From Panicum virgatum (taxonomy: Eukaryota; Streptophyta; Magnoliopsida; Poales; Poaceae), in contig NC_053153.1 in NCBI RefSeq assembly GCF_016808335.1, positions 26,770,090 to 26,834,089 of the forward strand: 64,000 nucleotides of DNA, read 5' to 3'. Made by a program: the position numbers and the translations under genes. Shown one piece after another: positions 33,243 to 43,800 of the stretch (within the stretch, counting starts at the first letter, position 1; each line of letters opens with the position of its first letter). The notes under the pieces were generated by a model, which was not told where the DNA came from, made no database searches, and saw nothing but the letters and a program-made list of their open reading frames with translations.

Positions 33243-35640
33243 CTTTACCGATCCAAATCAGTATACCTAGACTCTTGGAGTTGCTCTTAATCTAGCCTAT
33301 ATAAAATTCTTTTATTATATCACCTCGGGGGAAGTTTAAAGTGCTATATGACTTACAATGGATCAATTGTTCCATGAGAGAATGTTAGATATCATTATAT
33401 TTGATGTGCTCTTAGATCAAAGTATGCAATATTAGTACTCTTGACAATTCAGTAGATACATGATGACAAAGTCAGTTCCTGGTTCTAAGTTTAAGCTTTG
33501 CTAGAACTTAATTAGTGTTACTGATTAGACCATTGAATTTTTTGGTGCATGGGTAATTGTTGATGATAAATTTATTTTATCTATGATTCATTGATTCTTC
33601 ATTTGATTGTAGGGAATTCATCTCAAGGTGGAGTTTTTCAGTATATGCTATGAATTTCCAAAGGCTTCTACATGCACCTACTATTTGACGACGTCAAAAT
33701 TAACTTGTCCTAAATTGGCAAGGCATTATGTGGTAGCATGCTTTCATGCATGTTTACAGGCTGCATGCATAAGTTTTGTTCAGCCACTCGATAGTTAGAT
33801 ATCTTGGATGCTTTGGCCCATTAAACCTGTCGAACTTCATACAATATGGAGTAACACAATTATAAGAACTCTTCTGGATTTCTATTTCTCTTATATTGCA
33901 CTTGAGTTCAGTTAACCACTGTCCATTGTGAATCTCTTACGTTTTTACACCTCCAATTAATAGCGACAGTGTTTTAAATAGCGGTGCTATAGTGGTTTCA
34001 CAGAGCTGCCATTATGACCATTTTATTGGTCAATGATCTCGGTCAATAATTTGGGACCGAGTCTTAAAGGGGGCCAACACCCTGTCTTCAACAAACACGC
34101 CCTGATCGAGGCGCCCAAACCAACCGATGGTTCAGGTCCCCCGTCGTGCAGCGCACAATAAAAGGGGTTGTACGACATTCCAATGAAACCAACATTTTTG
34201 TGGAGACTCACACTAGCCCTACATTCCTCAACTTCCGATCTAGATTGCGCTGACGGTGATGGGAAGACCGAGCCACTACAAGCCTCAGCGTGCACTTCAC
34301 TGCCTCCATCATGTCGTCGTCAAGCGCCGCCAACATGCTCGGTGAAGATCTACTCATTTCATTCATGTTCTTAATAGATCTAGGTGTTCTTAGTGCAAGG
34401 CTACTCGTTATTCATGTTTTACATTCTTGTAAATCTAACAATTTGTACCCAAAGCCGATTAGCTTTGCCTAGAACCCTAAGATTAAATTTTTAATCATGT
34501 TTTAATGCTTTGGAAAGATCTTAGTGCCTGGGTAGACTTAAGATTAATAGATTCATGTCTCGGTTAGGGTTCATTTCATCTCTGTTCACTAGATCTAATG
34601 AACAAATGGCAAAAAACAAATCATGTCGCCATGACATCATGAATAGAATAGAGGACAGGAATCAGATTAGATTAAGAAAAACTATGATCTTAAGATGTGC
34701 CATTGTCGCCTTACCTCCTGCAAGTTGTCACTGCAGCCTTCATGTGAAGTAGTGGCCCTCAAGACGCACATGGCCATGGTTGCACGCGAGCGCTGGTGAA
34801 TGGCCCTGTGGGCATCATGGCCTTGGTGCCCTGGCCGCCACCGGTCTCGCTCTTCTCTCAGCTCGTGTGTAGGAGCACCAACCGCCGACAAACTCTCTCT
34901 AAAAAAAGAAGGGGAAATGGTTTATATGTTTTTGTAGAGTGGAGGGGCAGCCGGCTAAAATGTTTTTGTACTTAGGATTTTTCAGCCAGGGCAATCGTGA
35001 GCCATCTAATCGGATGCACAGCTCAGATCGCTGCAGTACCGGGGGTGCAGGTGATGGGCCTGCAGGGGACTATTTGGGCAGAAAGCGGCTGCAGTCGGAA
35101 TTGAAGTTGGCTGGCCTGCAGCCATACTAAACTTTTCCATTTACGTTTAGCGTTTTCCATTTTTGTTTTTCTAACTTAGCTTCATATTTGTGATATAATT
35201 CATGTATTTATATTGTATTTAATGTATTATGATATATTTCATGATTTACTTATGCCACTAAAATTATAATAGCGTTGCTAGGTAATGTTTGAATAATTAT
35301 GAGTTTTATTCTGCTGTGTATGTAGTATTGCTAATTAAAATCGAACCAATGTGAAATTTTAATTACTAGATTATAATAATGTTTCTAGGTAATGTTTTAT
35401 TCTTCCGCGTATGCAATTAAGTTCTGTAATTATGTGCAATTCATATATATAGTTGTAGCCAAAGTTGTGTTATATTCACATATGTGTTGTTTATTTCGCA
35501 TGTATTCTAACTCATTTCTGCCCAACACCGATATATTTTAGGATTATGTGTTATTATTCGTAGAAACGTATGTTAATTTCATGAAGATTATGCTTTTTAT
35601 TTACGGATGAAATAATATATAATTTTCAGCGAGCACGATT
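33243..35640. other. Unassigned interval before the copia remnant
   Basis: Mostly AT-rich DNA. 34020-34400 is more GC-rich, with CACAATAAAAGGGG at 34155 and a short open frame, and could be part of a copia LTR and leader. I cannot define LTR borders or a primer-binding site, so I do not call one. Confidence 0.3.
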
Positions 35641-35971
35641 ACTGCTCAAATTGGTTTTATGGAACCACTGACGGGGAGTAACTTTCCAGTCTGGAAGAGT
35701 CAACTGATGATTATACTCAGCTTTAGTGACATCGATTATGTGCTACGGGTTGATGAACCCAAAGCACCTGTGGCTCGGGCAGAAGGTTATGAGGCATTGA
35801 GGGTAGAATACCTTGTAAACACTGAGAAGTGGGAACAGTCTAACCGCCTCTCCCGCCAAAATCATGAAGATATCTATTTCTAAGGGCATCAGGGGAGCAA
35901 CCCAATAATGAGAATGCAAAGAAGTACCTAGCATCTGTGAAGGAGCATTACAAAGGGGCCTCTAAATTTTA
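35641..35971 (+). pseudogene. Ty1/copia gag remnant
   Basis: The frame starts MEPLTGSNFPVWKSQLM and continues with DIDYVLRVDEPKAP, KWEQSNRLS and, after a stop at 35881 and a frame change, AKKYLASVKEHYKG. This is the N-terminal gag pattern of plant copia elements. The rest of the element is missing; a hAT-type remnant in the opposite direction begins within about 10 bp. Confidence 0.72.
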
Positions 35972-35978
35972 AGCAGCG

Positions 35979-37018
35979 CTACGTGTGCGGCTCCATAGTG
36001 CCAAGTATGGTATGAGAGCTCTGAATGTACTTTACAGTATCACAAATCTTGCTTATCGTTGGGCTAAGATAATTCAGTCCTGCTTGGCATATCAAGTTGA
36101 TGACGTAAGCAGCGCAATGTTGCCCTAACGGCCTACCACCACAAAATATCATTTTCTTATTTAGCAAATGGGTCTTCAATAACTTTATCATTGCACCATT
36201 GTTTGATGTATTGTCGAGACTTAGAGCAAATAATTTGTCTTCTATCTTCCACTCTCTTATGACTTCATCACGGTGTTGAACATTGCAATGCCGGTGTGGG
36301 GAGACTCTGTAGTTGTGAATTTCACTATTCTCTTTTGTGGCTGCCACTCCTCATCAATAAAATGAGCTGTAATGCATATGTACTCCACCATTCGGTTAGA
36401 AGTCCGCAGGTCCATAGTCAAAGAAATCTTGGATGTAGAATTTTTGAACAATCCTTGCAGACATTGCTTCTGTTCACAAATGCTTTGAAATATTCACTAT
36501 GCGCTATTTTTCTGCATATCATCTTAAATCTTGGGTTTAGACTGGAGACAAACCTTCTGAAGCCATCATATTCCACAAGTGAGAAAGACAACTCATGCAA
36601 CACAATCATCCTCATAAGCTCTTTGCAAGACACTACCTGATTAAATGTCCAAGGCCCTAATGCAACTCCATCAGGGGTCATGATAAAGGCATTTAACTAA
36701 CCAGCAACTCTAAGAGCTTTCTTCCTTTCATTGCATCTCTTCAAGTGCTTGCGAAATGATTGTTCCATGCTTACACTCAGCACATATATGCCTTGCACAA
36801 TGTTTACACTCAGTGGCGACCACTACTACATCAACATAGATAGGCTCATATTCCTTCAATACCTTGGATAGAAACTTTCACCCTGGTTCAAAAAATGAGC
36901 CCATGTCAACCTCAACCATATGAAGTCCTTCTAATTCTTTTACCTCATCCTCATCATCTTCCTCTTCTTCTAGTTCATAGCCGGCATCTTCTTCATCATC
37001 ATCGTAATAATTAAGCAT
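35979..37018 (-). pseudogene. hAT transposase remnant (BED finger, RICESLEEPER-like)
   Basis: The minus strand starts MLNYYDDDEEDAGYELE at 37018, an acidic N-terminus. A degraded BED-type zinc finger follows (ATECKHCARH ... KHGTII) near 36800. Then come LGPWTFNQVVS and VEYDGFRRFVSSLNPRFKM, ISLTMDLRTSNRMVEYICITAHFID and SLDNTSNNGAMIKLLKTHL, which follow the order of hAT transposases of domesticated RICESLEEPER type. Frameshifts near 36430 and 36300 and a stop near 36875 break it, and the C-terminal dimerisation region is missing. Confidence 0.78.
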
Positions 37019-37289
37019 TTTAGTGTCACGGAGATATCCTAATGAGAAAATGACACAAGGAGTTAATGTGATAGCTCAGTTGTGCATTCAACAATTTGTT
37101 CTTTCATAGGGTGCAAAATGAAAAAACACAAATGATCAGAACAGCAGCTACAGCATGCAGTGATCTGCAAATATTTACAATTGAAGGAGACAACACTGGT
37201 GGTGGAACCATTCTATTGTCAGACAATACTACTGGAACAATGCACAACTAAAATCTTGACATATGTGAATCAAGGACCAATAGCAGGCA

Positions 37290-38300
37290 ACTAAAGGAAG
37301 AGGGCAAGGCCTATTCCAAAACTTGATACTGAGTGTGTTCATGATGATGAGGCTACTATGGTAGATGATTATATTGTTCCTCACACAATTCATGATAAAA
37401 AGAATTCATTCATTAAGGAAGGAGACACATTTAGAAATAAGAATGAGTTTGTCTTAACTAAAAAGGACGTACCCAGTGCCGTAGGCTCCAGCACTGTGCG
37501 GGGTCTGGGGGAGGTTATTAGCGGGAGGTCTTTCCCACACATCGTGCAATGTGTAGAGGCCACCCTCGAACCTGTGACCTCTCGGTTCACAGGCAGCAAG
37601 CACTACCACTTGCACCAAGCCGCCCTTTTAATGAGTTTGTCTTAACTATGAGGATATATTAGAGTTTGGGACTAGTGTTGAACATAGTGACAGAGATAGA
37701 TACATGGCAAGGTATGGAGATGAAAACTGCGATTGGAGAGTTTTTGCAAAGAAACTTCAAGGTGGCAACACATTTATGGTTTTGATTCTTCCTTTATAGC
37801 TTATAAATCATACGTGGTTATTGTTCTTCCTTTGTAGCTTATATTTATTTTTGTAGGTGGTCAACCTCTCAAAATTGGCTTATCACACTTGTTCTAGTTC
37901 AACAAGGACGAAGGGTCATCAAGCATCCATGGCTTGGATATATCAAAGGGTGAAAGATATTGTAAAAGAGGATCCAACTTTAAGTGCCAAAAAGTTACAA
38001 AAGAGATTGGAGAAACATTACAATATTGAATTATCATATTTTGAAGTGTGGTCTGGAAAGAAATCTGCAATGGATGATCTTCATAGTACTTGGGAGGAGT
38101 GCTTCACAATGTTATGGAGATTCAAAGTAACTCTAGAAGAAACTTAACCAGGAAGCAGTGTTGAGATTGATTGCAAGAAGATCAATGTAAAAAAAATGCA
38201 TTTTTCAAGAATGCCTGAACATATAGAGAAAAATTGTAATGCTACTCAAGCTGAATTAGAGCAAGAGCTTCCAGCACCTCGTCCAAAAAAGGGGGAAAAG
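37290..38300 (+). pseudogene. MULE (MuDR-type) transposase N-terminal remnant
   Basis: EGDTFRNKNEFVLT (37420) resembles the start of the MuDR DNA-binding domain. RYMARYGDENCDWRVFAKKLQGG (about 37700) resembles the zinc-binding stretch, with the Cys before Trp. VNLSKLAYHTCSSS and the frame to 38147 (KKLQKRLEKHYNIELSYFEVW) continue the family order. The catalytic DDE part is absent. A SINE sits inside it at 37461-37629. Confidence 0.68.
37461..37629 (-). mobile_element. tRNA-derived SINE (Au-like), 169 bp, with 19 bp target duplication
   Basis: The minus strand begins GGGCGGCTTGGTGCAAGTGG with an A-box-like stretch, followed by a B box in GGTCACAGGTTCGAGGGTGG, and ends CCTTTT. The ends are flanked by perfect direct repeats of 19 bp (37442-37460 and 37630-37648), starting AATGAGTTTG and ending TTAACTA. 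Removing the insert rejoins the MULE frame. Order and wording resemble the grass Au SINE. The class is clear; the exact family is by memory. Confidence 0.88.
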
Positions 38301-39352
38301 CCAAGATAATGTATATTTTTCTTCCCTATATATGCTGCAATATGTTCCTTCACTAACTAATCTGAAGTATTGAAACCTCCACAACGGAACTAGAGACATC
38401 CAAAATAGTTGCTGAATCCTCTCCAATGCCTCATTCAAGCTCCGGCGTAACAACTAGGAGGATGGATTCTCTCTCGCCAACTGGTCTTGGTGTAACAATA
38501 TGAAAAATGGCTGGTATCTCACCTGGAGGGATCAATCGTAGGCTCACAATTGAGTAGATAAATTAGCAATCTTAGATATGTAAACTATATTCTTTTGTGA
38601 ATAATTAGTATGATTGCTGGTACTTTTGTTATGCTATACTGCGAAGAGTGTGTGAACTCTATTATGTATCGCTGAAATTTGTGTAAATATTATGCTAAAA
38701 GTTGTGATATATACCTGCTATGAAGGTGTATTATATCTTACTCAAATTTTATTTTATATGTCTTGTTACATCCTACCGTGGTGCTGCAAACATGGGGTAA
38801 GAGTTGCTGGAGATGAGCTCCGGTGGAGCAGTATTGTTTCGTTTGTTTGGGTGGGCGGAGCTATTTTGTTGCTGGAATTCAAGTAATGTGGAGTTAACAG
38901 ACATGCTAGAAATCAATAACAGAGCATTCTTTTGATGGTACTTTCCTATAGTTCAAACTTCTAGTAGTATTTTTTCTAAAGATTGCATCTTTTAATAGAA
39001 TTGTAAATTGGGAGAATACAAAGCGGGTGAGAGGATTACTCTTCTGAAACTTCAGTAGCATCCATCCCTATTCAAATCCACGATTCCTTATTCTAGCACT
39101 ATAGAATCCCCAAATACAAGGGTTTAGACTATTAAACGAGAGCACGAGAAGGAGATAAACAACACAAAACAAGAGGGGAGGGAGAAGTGCGCACCATGAA
39201 GGGAAAGCCTGCAGAGCTGCCGTTGTCGAGGGACACGCCGCCAGGAGGCATGCCGCCGCCGCGTCGGCTCGTCACTCCCTCATCGTTGTGCGCGTGCGTG
39301 TGGTCTGGATGCGTGTGTGCATGCAACCAGGGGCGTGCGTATGTTTGCTTTT
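38301..39352. other. Unassigned interval with one half of a diverged repeat
   Basis: 38893-39010 recurs in diverged form at 40105-40205 (GTTAGAAATCAATAA, CTCCTATAGTTGAAACTT against CTAGAAATCAATAA, TTCCTATAGTTCAAACTT). The two lie on either side of the AT-rich block 39353-40048. No gene is recognised. Confidence 0.35.
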
Positions 39353-40048
39353 GATCAGGGGTGCCGGATGAAAATGAAAATGATAATTTTCGATTTCAAG
39401 GATTGTTTTCGAAATTTTATCGACTTTTAAGGATAAACAAAAATGAAATAAATTATTGAAAAAAGAAAAACAAAAAATGATTAAAATAATATGAAAGTGA
39501 AAATGAAAATAATTTGAGCATCTTCTGATCATTTTCTAGAAATATTCTACCATATTTTACCGATAAAAATATTGTATCAATGTAAAATGCCAGCACACCC
39601 TACTATCTATATTTTTAAATATCATACCTATATTTTTAGAGAGTCATGTAACCCTAAATCCCAAACTAGCGACCTGAATTCTCATAGATAGTCTCATGGA
39701 TGGTGGGATTAATGTTTCAATTTTCAGTACTATGAAATGAAATACATGCTATCGATGGATACTTAGATTAATATCTTAACCATCAGTACTTGTGTATGAA
39801 ATGTGTCAAGTTATATGATTAGTGTTGTGCTCTATGGTTTGACATATTTGTCTTTTTTAAAATATCATTACAATAAGTTTCCATCGTTACCAATGTTTTG
39901 GTTTCCAAAATTACTGTAATACTGATGTCTTTTTTTTGATAATATTGCATTGTTTTAGTTTCCAATGGAAAAATATGAAAGTGGAAGTGGTGGAGCTTTT
40001 CATCGATCATTTTCGACCGTTTTCATCCCTATGTGAGTTGGTCAGGGG
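39353..40048. mobile_element. Possible hAT-like AT-rich element
   Basis: The left side reads GGATGAAAATGAAAATGATA and the right side, reversed, GGGATGAAAACGGTCGAAAA. Such ends occur in grass hAT families with GATGAAAACGGTCG termini. Borders and target duplication are not clear and there is no transposase. Confidence 0.35.
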
Positions 40049-40104
40049 TAAGTTTTTCTTTTCTTTTTTAATCAGCAGCTAACGGAGCACCCTTCCATTT
40101 AACG

Positions 40105-40205
40105 TCAGTGTTAGAAATCAATAATTCTTTTGACGATACTCTCCTATAGTTGAAACTTTCAATGATATTTTTCTAAATTTGCATTTTTTTAATAATACAG
40201 AATTA
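40105..40205 (+). repeat. Diverged direct repeat, second copy
   Basis: Matches 38893-39010 with many substitutions and small gaps. It is probably an old dispersed repeat or a duplication around the AT-rich block. No function is seen. Confidence 0.45.
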
Positions 40206-40269
40206 CATATCTAATTTTCATATAGAATCGGGATGGAAAATGAGGGCCAAGTAATCCAAGTGATCTTAT

Positions 40270-40690
40270 CTCAACGATAGGGGTGGGTTTGAGTGGGAAA
40301 GGTCGAGGTTGGCTGCTTGATCTCGTGCTCGCCAATCCGGCCCGTCGGAGCTGTGTAGCCGTCGCTCGCCTCACCAGCCGGCCTCCAGAGCTGTCGCTCG
40401 CCCGCCCACCGGCCCCTCGAGCGGCACCTCGCCTTGGCGCACTGCTCCGGAGCCGCGCGCCTCGCCGGCCAGACCTGCAGCTAGCCCCCGGCCGCCGGCC
40501 CTTCAAGCGGCACCTCGCCTTGGCGCGCTGACCCGGAGCCACCACTCGGCTCGCCGGCAAGAGCTGCAGCTAGCCACCGACCGCCGGCCAACAGATCCGC
40601 ACTTGCCTTGCCACGCCGGCAGCTGGAGCCGCCGCTCGTCCAGCCGTGCGACCGTCACTGAGGCCACCTCTACTTTGCGGGCTTGCTGGT
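40270..40690 (+). repeat. GC-rich diverged tandem repeat upstream of the fusion gene
   Basis: GCGGCACCTCGCCTTGGCGC occurs at 40421 and 40507, so the period is 86 bp, and the neighbouring text (CGGAGCC, GCTGCAGCTAGCC, CCGGCCGCCGGCC) repeats with it in two to three copies. Being GC-rich and just before the gene at 40830 it could be promoter or 5' UTR, or part of an inserted repeat. Frames open through it are composition effects. Confidence 0.45.
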
Positions 40691-40829
40691 TGCTGCCCCT
40701 AACTCATCAATGTGCATTTGCAACAGATCACTGTGAAATGATTGGGATTTATCTTACACACGTGCTACGCCTAATTTAAACCTCACTTGCGAGCATTCAC
40801 ATCACCAGGCATTTCAGAAGGAAGGCTGT

Positions 40830-43800
40830 ATGCAGGCTTCTAACTTTCAGTTACGCTCATCAGGGTCTCCTTGGTTAGAGCCATGGCTGGCATCCGCTGG
40901 GTTCCAGGTCGCTACACATAGTGGTTGCTTTTCGGGTGAGTTGGGTGTTCTCTGGTTGTTTAGATGTTTTTGTGTACTTTGGACGCATTGAAATTCCAAT
41001 ACCATATTGATTTTGTTGACTTGATTGTAGGGGGGCTAGGACTATCCAGGTTGAAATGTAGATTACAGTGCTCTCTGCTGTGGCAGTCTACAAGTTTACT
41101 TCATAATCAGAAAGAGGTAACTCGAGTGCACTGGACAATTGGATATTTAAATAGTGTGTAATATGATTAGTAGTCATACTTGAAATTTTCTTTTACTTAT
41201 GTCGTGATATCTTAATTGGATGCTAAGGACAGATCTTTTGGGACTAGTGGGAATGATAAATTCAGGTCTTTGATGAACTGTATGTTGATTCTTTTAAGTT
41301 TTTACATCACAAGAATATAAGTTACAAAGCCAAAATTCAGCGTAACTATAATCATGTTGTCTTGCATTTTTATATAAAACAGATCAGGGAATGGTGTGCT
41401 GAAACAAACATGGAAGAAGGATACTTTTTAAACTCTGCAATACTTTTGAGATAGTGATTTCCTTTCTATGTTTCCTGCTTGTTTAAATATTACACCTCAG
41501 TTCCTTCTGAGATTGAATGCTAACCTTTTTCTTTTACATCACTGTAGAAGGACAGATATTCTTGTATTGATCAGTCAACAACGTATCTGCATGTACAATC
41601 ACTCGGGAACTTTCCGACTGAAAAACTTCGTGGAGAAGTGGTTGTGGTGCGTCTTGATTCTGCACTTCTCTTGGGACATTTAGGAACATGCACTTTCTCA
41701 CTTGAAAGAGCATTGCTAACTATCAAATACTTGTACAAAGCAAGAGCAAAAGTGGTTATAGTCACCAGCTGGGATACAGTTCTTCAATCCGATAATCCAG
41801 AGATTAAATCAATTGACTCTTTTGCAGGTTAGTCAATGTTCATAATATTATTTATTGTGCAACACGAATTTCTTGACATATCTTCTGTTACTTCCTTCTT
41901 GAGTTACATATCTCTAGAGATTAAATCAATTGATTCTTTTGCAGGGTTGTTTCCAGTTTTTTATGTCAGTATAGCAGAATGCTGAATTGCACACCCCTAT
42001 TTCTTTAATTACACTGATTTTTTTTACATTCGCCCTTGTTGAGTTATATTTTTAACTGAAAGAAGGAATGGTTTTGAATGTTGTAAAAGGGAGATGTTGA
42101 GTTCCTATGCAGCAGATGTTCCACTATGGGTTATCTGCAGAACTACAGTCCTTTGCCATTGTTGATGGTGATAAGTCACTAGGTCATTGCCCTATCATTT
42201 TAGTAAGAGAAAGAACTGAACCAATTTTCGAATGAGCTGCAAAATCAAAAACAGTATCTTTAGCTGATAGCTTGAAAATAATCTTGAATTTTGTAAAAAG
42301 GGAGATGTTGAGTTCCTATACAGAAGATGTCCCACTATGAGAATCTGCACAATTACAGTCCTTTGCCATTGTTGACGGTGATAAATTGGTCATTTGGCCA
42401 TTTGCCTATCATTATCATAAGACAAACAACTGCACCAATTTTCAAAGGATCTGCAAAATCAAAACATTATCTTTAGTTGATAGCTTGAAAATAATCTGCC
42501 TTAAATGCTGGTCGTTTTATGTTGACACGTCATAAATTCTGGTTTTGTCAGAGTACCTGTCGTCACTTCTTCAATTACAAGTCATCCCAGTAGATGGTGC
42601 ACCTGGTTTAACATCATTTAAGAAGGAAAAGTGGGTGCAGAACAACATTATTTTGTTTGAAAATCTTCTGAGCTTCAGAGGAGAAGTTGCTAATTGCAAT
42701 AATTTTTCGCGGAAGCTAGCTTCAGGTGCCACAATATTTGTCAATGACTCTTTCTCACTGTCTCATAAGATTCTTGCATCAACTGTTGGCATCACCCGCT
42801 TCTGCTATGCATCTCTTGCTGGCTTCCATTGTGAGGAGGAGCTTAAGCGATTGATAAAGATCACGGACACCACGAGGCGCCCATATATTGCAATTGTAAT
42901 CATTAGCCTATTTTTTTCTCTGTATATGTAGCTGACAGGCTTTATCCATGATCTAGCTCTCAAATATCAGTTGTCTATTTTTTTTTTTACGAAATAGGTT
43001 TCAGCTTTGCTTTCTGTATTTGACGTGAAGGAAAAACAATGTATGTAAAGTATGCTAGTTCAACCTGTTTTCTTCCTCCATGAAATGCTAATATATCCTC
43101 TGTGCTCTGGAACCACCAAAGAAAGATGAATGGCTTGTTAAATACACTTCAAACAACCGAAATTTTGTTTCCCTATTGTTCACAGACATAAGTCTATGGA
43201 CTTAGGCAAGTACTACTAGTGTTCAACCTGTTTTCTTCCTCCATGAAATGCTAATATATCCTCTGTGCTCTGGAACCACCAAAGAAAGATGAATGGCTTG
43301 TTAAATACACTTCAAACAACCGAAATTTTGTTTCCCTATTGTTCACAGACATAAGTCTATGGACTTAGGCAAGTACTACTAGTATTTGCTATGTTCCATA
43401 TTAAAGCAGAATTCCCCCAGCCACTGAGAAGCTATACAAAAGTACCTAACTAGCCGTAAGTAGTGTATACTGGTATTCTTTTCTATTAAGTGGGTGAACA
43501 AGAGTTTAGGCATTATGGCAGGGATCATATGCTGATAATATAATTGCATTTCGTTTCTTGAGTTTTTGTTAGAAAGACTGATACTGCGAAATATTATGAT
43601 TAAATTTTATTCTTCTGTAATCTTAAGGTCATCGGTAAATATTATGGGTTGTCACTTTCAGTTACGTTACAGATTTTATTTACCTGAAACATAGTGATTA
43701 CTGATTAAAGTAGATGATTAATGGCAATTGAACAATAAATTCATTGGTCCTAGCAATGGGTATTTCATATGAACCATATGCAAGTAGGATCCATGTGTCA

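Noticed and set aside
34020..34600. Copia LTR and leader for the gag remnant at 35641
   Set aside because: No second LTR copy, primer-binding site or TG/CA borders could be found.
39132..39532. His/Phe-rich and Thr/Arg-rich minus-strand frames
   Set aside because: They translate low-complexity AAAATG and GTGCGTG repeats.
43058..43383. CRISPR-like or satellite array
   Set aside because: Only two units, in an intron, of 163 bp; this is a simple tandem duplication in a plant gene.
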